Virus record (IMG/VR): IMGVR_UViG_3300017776_006711 | Span: 1 to 20,503 of that record | Reading direction: 5' to 3' (one strand) | DNA: 20,503 bases | From: a virus | Shown here: piece after piece, positions 12,868 to 19,585 of the stretch | Numbering within the stretch: position 1 is the first letter of the stretch | Layout: every line of letters starts with the position of its first letter | Notes under the pieces: model-generated | Database searches by the model: none | Seen by the model: the letters and a program-made list of their open reading frames with translations, nothing else | What the model was told of the DNA's origin: nothing | Program-made: the position numbers and the translations under genes

Positions 12868-15171
12868 TTATGATATAAGATCGCTAAATTTGGATAGAAA
12901 CACACGGGATGTCCGCTTGTCTCTGTTCTGAGTGGAAAACTTTTTAGCAAGTTTGTTGACATCAGCTGCTTTACTATAATCAAGATCTTCTTCTACTTCA
13001 AGCTCAGTGTTTTCAATCCTCACCCTACTTGTTTCAATAATAAAGTATCCGTCATATCCTAAGCCGTCCTCAATAAAGAGGGTCCTGCTTTTGTCTTTTA
13101 CACACTTCTTTCGCAACTCCCTGTATTCCTCTGTACCTTGATACCAATCGGTCGCCTTAAATTTAGATGAATGAGTTATTGCAGTAATCCCTGCGCTCTT
13201 GGCGTCACGGCATTCTCCAAGAAAGAAGCAAATCGCGGAAGAACCCGTCATCTTTTTAAAGTTAAGAACAAGCTGCCTATAAGTTGACTGCCGGTGACGA
13301 GCTCTAAAGGCATCAGGCCCAATTAAAGTATTACCCCAACGAACATATTCCTTTCTAGCTGAGTAAGAGTAATAGCCTTTAGGTGCATCGCCATTGGCCA
13401 CCATAGGTTTTTCAAACTTTTCGTTTTCATCATCAGAAATATAATTTAAAGCGCTTGACTCGCCATCAGTAAGAAACATGGTGTGGAGCTTTTGAACTTT
13501 GTGCTGAGCTCGAAACTTATTTACAATTTCCGCAGCGATGAACACGGTATCAAAAAGAGGGGTTCCTCCTAAAGACTCAAGGTCGCTCTGAAACGTATTG
13601 CCCCATGATCGCGATCCAACAAACAATTCCTTACACGCATCTTCAAATTCTCTTTTGCAAATACTTGAGTTTAACAGCTCAAAGACGTGGGTTCCTGATA
13701 AGGATACCGTAGTGCCAACTTGGTCGGCAAGAATCTCTTTCTCTTGGCGCCAATTTCTTCCAGTTGTAAAACCGTAAACCTCGAAAGGTATGCCAATTGC
13801 TTTACAAAAGAAAGCCAATTGAAGGGCTTGTTCGATCACATCGTGAAGTACTCTACTCATACTCCCGCTCCAGTCAATAAAGAAGACCATTCCGTGATCC
13901 TTTGAAGTAGCCAATTTGGTAACCGACTTAAAGATCTGCTCTTCATACTTGTAAGAATGAAGTTTGTTTGGGTCAATGGCTCCGGTAGAGGAGCTCTGTG
14001 CTCGAGAGTATTCGTAAGCAGACTTTTTACGCTCAAATTCTCTGACAAGAAGAGCAACACTCTTTTTAGAATCTTTCTTGAATGCTGTCCACGAATGATC
14101 CTCATTCAGATCTGTCATCAGATTATTGTATATTGAAAGATTCACCTTTCTTCCCGCTCGGACTTTATCAAGAGGGCAAATGCATTTCTCTATCTGCTCA
14201 CGACTAGGAGCATCGGCGTAAATTGTTCCGTCCCAGTCTTCTTGGGAGTTTTCCAGTTCTTCATCAAAGGCGCGCTGGGTTTCTGAAATGGCATCGGAAT
14301 AGTCATAGTCATCATCACCTTCACTGCCGACGGAATTTTCTTTTCTCAATGATTCTTCAGCTTCTTCATCTTGATTAAAAGGCTCGGTTGTTTGACCGGA
14401 TTCATCTTTATCATTTTCGTTTTGATCTTGGTCAGAAATAGAATCATTTTTATCACCGTCTTCTTCATTCATTGAAGGGTCAGGCGTGTTTCCACGAATG
14501 TCAATGTCTAGACTATCATCATCTCCACCATCCTCTCCAGAATCTTTCCCAGGGTTGAACGGTTCTTCTTGTGTCGAAGGATTATCTTTTGGAAGCTTAG
14601 AAATAATCTCTCCGCAAATATCAAGTACCTCTTCGTAGGTTTCAGCCTTTAAGCAGCGGTTGTAAATCTCTGTTTCCCATTCGTCAAACTGCACATTAAT
14701 AAGATGGCGGAGTTTACCTTTAAGGTTAAGACGATCAATAAAGTTAAGTTCATTGACGTCCCGTCCTCTTATTTTAAAGAAGTCATTATTAAGAAGATGG
14801 GTATAGCCTTTTGTAAATGCTCTTACCAAGCCAGGGAATGCAGCAAGAATCTTACGTTCAATACGAATGTCCTCAACAACATTGGCGATATCAAATGGAG
14901 CCTCTTTACCAAATCGCTCGTGGTATAATTTAATACCATCTTGCGGTGTCCAATGCGCGTGTCCTACTTCGTGTCCGACAAGAAGGTCGGAGACATCCTT
15001 TGATTCAAGGTTCCAAGTGGGAAGACCTAGTACACGCTTCTTAACATCAAAGAAAGCGGTTTTGTAATTCCCTTGGCGGACTCGGATGTTCTCTTTAGCA
15101 AGAAGCTTGGCGAGTTGCCGCTGATGCTCAAAGCTAATGTTATGCTGTGGCTGATCAAGTGTATCTAACAT
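12868..15171 (-). CDS. CobT-like protein with HExxH and VWA domains
   Basis: A 767-residue protein in three parts. Residues 1-200 hold HEVGH (67-71) and NVVEDIRIE (97-105), a zinc-metallopeptidase-like site of the kind found at the start of CobT-type proteins. Residues 200-310 are an acidic low-complexity linker (D, E, S, N, Q). The C-terminal half is a von Willebrand A domain with MIDAS DWSGSMS near 433-439 and a later FLTDGESS. VWA proteins of this type work with MoxR/CobS AAA+ ATPases, and the CobS-like gene is the next one downstream. CobT is the VWA subunit of cobaltochelatase, but the peptidase-like motif and lack of a large subunit leave a protein-remodelling or proteolytic role open. 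It starts 24 bp after the 79-aa gene. Confidence 0.82.
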   Translation of the reverse strand: MLDTLDQPQHNISFEHQRQLAKLLAKENIRVRQGNYKTAFFDVKKRVLGLPTWNLESKDVSDLLVGHEVGHAHWTPQDGIKLYHERFGKEAPFDIANVVEDIRIERKILAAFPGLVRAFTKGYTHLLNNDFFKIRGRDVNELNFIDRLNLKGKLRHLINVQFDEWETEIYNRCLKAETYEEVLDICGEIISKLPKDNPSTQEEPFNPGKDSGEDGGDDDSLDIDIRGNTPDPSMNEEDGDKNDSISDQDQNENDKDESGQTTEPFNQDEEAEESLRKENSVGSEGDDDYDYSDAISETQRAFDEELENSQEDWDGTIYADAPSREQIEKCICPLDKVRAGRKVNLSIYNNLMTDLNEDHSWTAFKKDSKKSVALLVREFERKKSAYEYSRAQSSSTGAIDPNKLHSYKYEEQIFKSVTKLATSKDHGMVFFIDWSGSMSRVLHDVIEQALQLAFFCKAIGIPFEVYGFTTGRNWRQEKEILADQVGTTVSLSGTHVFELLNSSICKREFEDACKELFVGSRSWGNTFQSDLESLGGTPLFDTVFIAAEIVNKFRAQHKVQKLHTMFLTDGESSALNYISDDENEKFEKPMVANGDAPKGYYSYSARKEYVRWGNTLIGPDAFRARHRQSTYRQLVLNFKKMTGSSAICFFLGECRDAKSAGITAITHSSKFKATDWYQGTEEYRELRKKCVKDKSRTLFIEDGLGYDGYFIIETSRVRIENTELEVEEDLDYSKAADVNKLAKKFSTQNRDKRTSRVFLSKFSDLIS

Positions 15172-15195
15172 AATATAAAAAGTTGGATATTAACC

Positions 15196-15435
15196 TTAAA
15201 GGAAGTTGTAGATTTTAGCGTTTTTCCTTGCCACCTTTATGCAGGTGGTGGCATCCTCCGATCCAGCCTCGAATTGCTCCGAGTAAACCAGCTTGGAGAC
15301 GGGAGCCTCCTTACGGAATTCCTCCAGTTTAGCTGAGCCGTCAGCAAATTCCGAATAACAGGTATAAGTCCCATGCAGGGCGTTAATGTGATAGGAGGAA
15401 TTTAAGAGGCGTGTTGGGTTAGCGGCTTGAGTCAT
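15196..15435 (-). CDS. Hypothetical 79-aa protein
   Basis: The protein starts MTQAANPTRLLNSSYHINAL and includes a tract with YTCYSEFADGSAKLEEFRK. I do not recognise it. An in-frame ATG further upstream (15486) is rejected because it lies before the -10 box of the promoter at 15477-15505; a transcript from there would start near 15470 and leave a leader of about 35 nt to the ATG at 15435. It sits directly upstream of the CobT-like gene. Its promoter is a near copy of the one before the 87-aa gene at the left of the window. Confidence 0.6.
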   Translation of the reverse strand: MTQAANPTRLLNSSYHINALHGTYTCYSEFADGSAKLEEFRKEAPVSKLVYSEQFEAGSEDATTCIKVARKNAKIYNFL

Positions 15436-15476
15436 AATATAGTAGGTGGTGGGGATTGTAGTACCGTTACAGATAT

Positions 15477-15505
15477 ATTCTACCATATTTCCGCAAAAAT
15501 GTAAA
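15477..15505 (-). promoter_or_regulatory. Promoter of the 79-aa gene and CobT-like gene
   Basis: Minus strand TTTACA (15505-15500), a 17-bp spacer and TAGAAT (15482-15477). It belongs to a 47-bp block that matches 420-466 with one difference. Confidence 0.65.
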
Positions 15506-15523
15506 TACTAAAATGCTAAAAAA
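15477..15523 (-). repeat. Duplicated promoter block, copy 2
   Basis: Second copy of the 47-bp block found at 420-466, in the same orientation and with one mismatch in the spacer. The two copies lie about 15 kb apart before different small genes. Confidence 0.85.
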
Positions 15524-15532
15524 GAGCATTTT
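15510..15532. terminator. AT-rich hairpin, possible terminator
   Basis: A perfect 8-bp inverted repeat AAAATGCT (15510-15517) and AGCATTTT (15525-15532) with a 7-nt loop, followed on the plus strand by more T residues. On the minus strand it lies between gp46 and the -35 box of the next promoter, where a terminator would be expected, but the T-run there is interrupted. Confidence 0.4.
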
Positions 15533-15541
15533 TTTCGCAAT

Positions 15542-15558
15542 CCCCCAGAATACGGGGG
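15542..15558. other. GC stem-loop in the gp46 downstream region
   Basis: CCCCC (15542-15546) pairs with GGGGG (15554-15558) over a 7-nt loop. No T-run follows on either strand, so it is only a possible terminator or RNA stability element. Confidence 0.35.
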
Positions 15559-15665
15559 TTCGAAGACCAGTTTCCTAGTAAATCACGAGAAATGGGTAGT
15601 TAATATCCAAAAGCAGTATAATTTACCTAATAATCCAAAACGAGCCACTTTTCACAGATTTCACA

Positions 15666-15698
15666 ATTGTAACTCGTTAATAACAATAGAGTTACAAT
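15666..15698 (-). other. Stem-loop just after gp46
   Basis: A perfect 10-bp inverted repeat, ATTGTAACTC (15666-15675) with GAGTTACAAT (15689-15698) and a 13-nt loop, ending 5 bp past the gp46 stop codon. No T-run follows, so it may protect the mRNA 3' end or be a protein-binding site. Confidence 0.5.
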
Positions 15699-15702
15699 CT
15701 TA

Positions 15703-17424
15703 CTATGTAATGGATTTCACGTTTGTAAAGTTTTGGCGGCGTTCAAACTCGATCTTTCGCTCGAACTTTCCTTCAAGAAGATCCTGCTTGTGGCTAATAA
15801 CGCATACCCGTGTTTCTTCATCAAGGGTATTCATAATCTTCAAGAGATTGTCAATTCCATCAATATCAAGGCTTGCATCAAATACCTCATCAAGCATAAG
15901 CAAGTTTGTATTTGCGGAGTTCTTCATTTTGGCGATTTGTCTCCAAGCAAACAACAAGCTTAAATCTATCCTCTGCTTTTCACCTTCAGAAAAAGATGAA
16001 TATGAAAACGCATCGCGGTGTCGAGACTTGATTGTTTCAGTAAAGTTTTCGTCAAGCTCAAAGCTAACAAAGAAGTCAAGTACTTGAAGGTAGTTGTTAA
16101 TCAGCTTGTTCATTACTGGAAGGTATTGCTGAATAATCTTAGTCTTGATTCCGGTATCCTTTAACAGTTCAGAAAGAACTTCATTATAATGTCTTTCCTC
16201 AATCAGAGCAGACTTATCGTTACTGATTGTTTCACGTGATTCTCTAAGATCGTCAAGATCGGCCTTTGCGGTTTCCAAGTCTTTATCCGAGGATATTGAA
16301 CCTTTTTGCTTTTTAAGTTCATCTGCTCTTTTATTGAATTGAGCAATCAGAGACTGGTTGGTAGTTAGCGTATGATTAAGCTGGAGAATACGATTAAGCT
16401 CTTCTTGACTATCTTTAAGATCGGAGGTAGCCTTAGTAAGATGCTGTTGAAGAGCGGCTTTACCGTCCACGAGTTTACCTCTCCACTTTTTACTTTTCTC
16501 AATCTTGTTTTCGCAAAAAGCTTCGCTCAATTGCTGCTGACAGGTCGGGCAAGAACGGTTATCAGTATAAAACTTAATGTCATTATCAACCGTACTAATG
16601 TTTGTTGCAATTCCTTTATCACTATCGCTGATGCTTGCAATTGATTCATTAAGCTTGTCGACCTTTGCTTTAGCAACAGGATACTTTTCCTGATACTCTT
16701 CAAGCAGCTGCTGATTACTTTTAATGTATACGTCAATCTGCTCTTCAACTTCTTTCAGTTCTTCATCATATTTTGCGTCGTTACTTTCGCCAATCTTTAC
16801 CAATTTGTCAATGTGTTTATTTTGCATTGCCACTTTAGACTTGACCAACTCCAGATCGTGTTCGGCTTCAGTTAACTTATCCTTAAGCTTACCACTCGAT
16901 TCCTTTAGCACTTGGTTCATCTTCGAGAAAATACTAATATCAAGAAGATCTTCAATTACCGCCCGTCTTTGATAAGTAGGCAGCTGCATAAACGGAACAA
17001 AGTTTGAACTACCAAGAACCACAACCTGGTGAAAGCTTTTATGATTAAGCTTGAGGATGTTTGTTTCAAGTAGCTTTTGATAATCCCGTGAATGTGATTC
17101 TTGGTTAATCATTTCACCGTCAACCCAGATCTCAAAGATGTTAGGTTTAATACCACGAACAATCTTGTATTCCTTTGTGCCGATACTAAACTCAACTGTT
17201 ACTTCGCACTTCTTTCCGTTGATACTATTAACAAGTTGAGGCTTATTAATTGCTCTATGGGGTTTACCGAAAAGTCCAAAGCTTAACGCATCAAGCATAA
17301 GACTCTTACCCGAACCATTATGTCCAACGATCAGCGTTGAACGAGAATCCATGAAGTTAATCTTAATTGGGTTTGATCCCACACTAAGAAAGTTTTTATA
17401 TTCCACTGTCTTAAAATTAATCAT
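15703..17424 (-). CDS. 46: Recombination endonuclease subunit (T4 gp46, SbcC/Rad50-like)
   Basis: A 573-residue SMC-type ATPase. Walker A GHNGSGKS is at 34-41, a long coiled coil runs from about residue 165 to 430 and is broken by a zinc hook CPTC near residue 290, the ABC signature FSEGEKQR is near 485, and Walker B LLMLDEVFD follows. It pairs with gp47 to form the Mre11-Rad50-like nuclease that processes DNA ends for recombination-dependent replication and degrades host DNA. Length matches T4 gp46 (560). The start overlaps the gp47 stop by 4 bp, so translation is coupled. It stops with TAG. Confidence 0.96.
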   Translation of the reverse strand: MINFKTVEYKNFLSVGSNPIKINFMDSRSTLIVGHNGSGKSLMLDALSFGLFGKPHRAINKPQLVNSINGKKCEVTVEFSIGTKEYKIVRGIKPNIFEIWVDGEMINQESHSRDYQKLLETNILKLNHKSFHQVVVLGSSNFVPFMQLPTYQRRAVIEDLLDISIFSKMNQVLKESSGKLKDKLTEAEHDLELVKSKVAMQNKHIDKLVKIGESNDAKYDEELKEVEEQIDVYIKSNQQLLEEYQEKYPVAKAKVDKLNESIASISDSDKGIATNISTVDNDIKFYTDNRSCPTCQQQLSEAFCENKIEKSKKWRGKLVDGKAALQQHLTKATSDLKDSQEELNRILQLNHTLTTNQSLIAQFNKRADELKKQKGSISSDKDLETAKADLDDLRESRETISNDKSALIEERHYNEVLSELLKDTGIKTKIIQQYLPVMNKLINNYLQVLDFFVSFELDENFTETIKSRHRDAFSYSSFSEGEKQRIDLSLLFAWRQIAKMKNSANTNLLMLDEVFDASLDIDGIDNLLKIMNTLDEETRVCVISHKQDLLEGKFERKIEFERRQNFTNVKSIT

Positions 17425-18506
17425 AGTGCATCTAGGGTTTGAGCTTCGACGTAAAGCTCTTGAAGTTTATTTTTAATGCGATCTCGATTCAAGTCAGTTT
17501 GAACCGAATCCACATATGTATTTAAAAGGGTGATTGTATCAGTTAACTCAAGCGCAGTTTCATCTACGTTTTCGGAAAGGTATTCGTCAAAGTTTTCAAC
17601 AATCTTTAAATCAAATGGATTCCTAGCAACAATTTCATCAATGTATTTGTCAAAAAGAAACGGGTTCTTCTTGTTAACCACAACCACTTTAATGTATGAT
17701 CCACTTACCACATCAAAGTTAATCTTTTTCAGCTCCGCCGCAACATCATCGGTTGAGTTAATGTCGTCATATCGCATTCGGTTGTAAATCGTAATCTTAT
17801 TTCTAACCGGAGTAAGCTCCCGTGTTTCGGTATCAATTACGTGAAAGTATTTTGGATCATCGCAGTCAGCCCAAGTAAGCTCATAAGGAGTACCCAGATA
17901 ATGAACGTTACCCTTTGTACTTTTTGTATGATAGTGACCGCTCATCACGGTTTCAAATCTGGAAAAGATATCCGATGCCATTCCATGGCTAGAAGACTGA
18001 ACGCCTTTCATCATATCAAATCCTGCAAGCTCAAGGTGGCCACCAAGAAACGGTGCCTTTACTGTTTTGATAAAGTCAATACACTCTTCGTAATTTTCTT
18101 CATTGATCCAAGGTAGTAAACCAATATCCAAGCCATCATAACTGACTACCGTTGGATCCATGTGAAGGTTAATTACGTCATCGTAATGACTAAGAATTTC
18201 TGTTAAGCTATTTAAATCATTTGTGTTTTTGTAGAAAACATCGTGGTTGCCTGGGATCAAATCCATGGTCATACCTTCTTCTCTAAGGCGATCAATGAAC
18301 ATACTTCTGTTACGGGCAAGTACCTTGATATTGGCAAACCGCCGATGATCAAAGTAATCACCAAGGTGAAGAATCTGTGTGATACCGTTCTTCTTGCAGT
18401 AAGGAAAGAATACTTCTTCGTAAAACCTTTCTGCGTAATTTAAGAAGATCTCACTGCCGTTCTTAACACCGGTATGTGTATCTGTAATTACTACTATCTT
18501 ACTCAT
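17421..18506 (-). CDS. 47: Recombination endonuclease subunit (T4 gp47, SbcD/Mre11-like)
   Basis: A 361-residue calcineurin-type metallophosphoesterase. The metal-binding motifs are in order: VVITDTHTG (D8, H10), LHLGDYFDHRR near 46, IPGNHDVFY near 84, and GHLE and GHYHTKS further on. It is the nuclease partner of gp46. Length is close to T4 gp47 (339). It overlaps gp55 by 8 bp at its start and gp46 by 4 bp at its end, so the three genes form a translationally linked unit. The T4 order 47-46 is kept. Confidence 0.96.
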   Translation of the reverse strand: MSKIVVITDTHTGVKNGSEIFLNYAERFYEEVFFPYCKKNGITQILHLGDYFDHRRFANIKVLARNRSMFIDRLREEGMTMDLIPGNHDVFYKNTNDLNSLTEILSHYDDVINLHMDPTVVSYDGLDIGLLPWINEENYEECIDFIKTVKAPFLGGHLELAGFDMMKGVQSSSHGMASDIFSRFETVMSGHYHTKSTKGNVHYLGTPYELTWADCDDPKYFHVIDTETRELTPVRNKITIYNRMRYDDINSTDDVAAELKKINFDVVSGSYIKVVVVNKKNPFLFDKYIDEIVARNPFDLKIVENFDEYLSENVDETALELTDTITLLNTYVDSVQTDLNRDRIKNKLQELYVEAQTLDAL

Positions 18507-19134
18507 CTTCTTTAAAGAATTCGTTTAAAGGACCGTTGGTGACAGCCTTTTTTGCAGGACGTCCACGTTTCTTTTTCTTTGGTGGTGGTTTGTCCTCGTC
18601 TTGATCGACCCAGCAATCATCGTCCCACATGCCATTGCGGTGACGCATTCTTTCAACGATTGATTCACCAATGGCGTTAATATCGTCGGTACCAAATTCG
18701 GCAAAGGCATCAATAGAAGTGTTGTCGATAATCCTTTGCTTGATTTCGGTTTGTCGCTTTTCCTTTGCGATTCGACGAAGAAAGCAAAAGTAACTGATTT
18801 GAGTAAAGTAACTAAAAGCGTTTGGAACACCGGTACGGGTTGGCTTATCAATATCAAAATTGTTAATCACCTTAACGCAGTTTTCTACAGCGTCCATAAC
18901 CATATCCTCTCTGTAGGTATAGTTAATAAAGTTGGGGCTACGGGATAAACCATTTGCGATTTTATAAAGACATAAACCAACATAATCGGTTATTGGTCTC
19001 GTCTCTTCGCCTTTGGCTTCGTCTTCTTTTACTCCTCGGACATGCGCCGCTACAGCTTCTCCGAATTCTTTGTTATTAACGTAGTCAACAGAGTCCTTTC
19101 TCCGCCTAGTACGTTTCTTACTTGGATTTGGCAT
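18499..19134 (-). CDS. 55: Late transcription sigma factor (T4 gp55)
   Basis: A 211-residue phage sigma factor. The core stretch DYVGLCLYKIANGLSRSPNF, YTYREDMVMDAVENC and the ANAFSYFTQISYFCFLRRI-like region (here PNAFSYFTQISYF) corresponds to sigma region 2, which binds RNA polymerase and the TATAAATA late promoter. T4 gp55 is 185 residues. The extra C-terminal part has KKKKRGRPAKK, an AT-hook-like RGRP core (190-193), and ends in PLNEFFKEDE, a possible sliding-clamp contact. It starts the gp55-gp47-gp46 unit from a promoter that predicts a leaderless mRNA. Exact late motifs occur in this window at 7576-7600 and 8035-8042. Confidence 0.94.
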   Translation of the reverse strand: MPNPSKKRTRRRKDSVDYVNNKEFGEAVAAHVRGVKEDEAKGEETRPITDYVGLCLYKIANGLSRSPNFINYTYREDMVMDAVENCVKVINNFDIDKPTRTGVPNAFSYFTQISYFCFLRRIAKEKRQTEIKQRIIDNTSIDAFAEFGTDDINAIGESIVERMRHRNGMWDDDCWVDQDEDKPPPKKKKRGRPAKKAVTNGPLNEFFKEDE

Positions 19135-19140
19135 ATTCTA

Positions 19141-19169
19141 ATTATATCAATAAACAGGACTTATGTAAA
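19141..19169 (-). promoter_or_regulatory. Promoter of gp55
   Basis: Minus strand TTTACA (19169-19164), a 17-bp spacer and TATAAT (19146-19141), followed by 6 bp and the ATG at 19134. Confidence 0.78.
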
Positions 19170-19212
19170 TAAAAATCAGCTAAAACTTTTTTAACTTTTC
19201 TTACTTTTATCC

Positions 19213-19241
19213 TTTACATGTTTATCGAATTTTGGTATAAT
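19213..19241 (+). promoter_or_regulatory. Plus-strand promoter, antisense to the 103-aa gene and uvsW
   Basis: TTTACA (19213-19218), a 17-bp spacer and TATAAT (19236-19241) with TGG before it, the same consensus as the minus-strand promoters. Transcription would start near 19248 and run to the right, against the 103-aa gene and uvsW. No supported plus-strand gene follows, so the product would be an antisense or other non-coding RNA. Confidence 0.6.
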
Positions 19242-19273
19242 AATCTTATCGAGATTTAAAACACTGCTGAAGT

Positions 19274-19585
19274 TTAATCCAGAGTTTCATCCTCGAACAT
19301 CTTGATTCTATAGTCAGTATACTGATCATAATACTGTTTCTTCAAGGCAATTCCTGCAGCCATCTCTGATTCAATTCGTTCGTCAAGAATCAGGAAAGGA
19401 ACATTAAAGCTAAAAGGATAAAGTGGTTCAACCGCGAAAGGTTCAAATACAAACGCATTAATCAGGAACAAACCATGTTCATCGCTGCTATGGTATTCAC
19501 CAACAATGCATCGACCAGCGGTAGTTGTGATTGCGCGGATATCAACATTGTTAAGGTAGTTAAGGTAATCGTCACTTGGTATCAT
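19274..19585 (-). CDS. Hypothetical 103-aa protein, possibly Sm-like barrel
   Basis: The protein has NNVDIRAITTTAGRCIVGEYHSSDEHGLFLINAFVF, a strand pattern that could form a small Sm-like barrel, followed by a loop rich in F and P and a helix EMAAGIALKKQYYDQYTDYRI (shortened here). I do not recognise the family; the fold suggestion is inference. It overlaps the 3' end of uvsW by 14 bp, so it is probably translated with it. A plus-strand promoter at 19213-19241 would make RNA antisense to the whole gene. Confidence 0.65.
   Translation of the reverse strand: MIPSDDYLNYLNNVDIRAITTTAGRCIVGEYHSSDEHGLFLINAFVFEPFAVEPLYPFSFNVPFLILDERIESEMAAGIALKKQYYDQYTDYRIKMFEDETLD

Noticed and set aside
15436-15486. 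Longer start of the 79-aa gene at 15486
   Set aside because: That ATG lies upstream of the -10 box, so a transcript from the visible promoter would not contain it.
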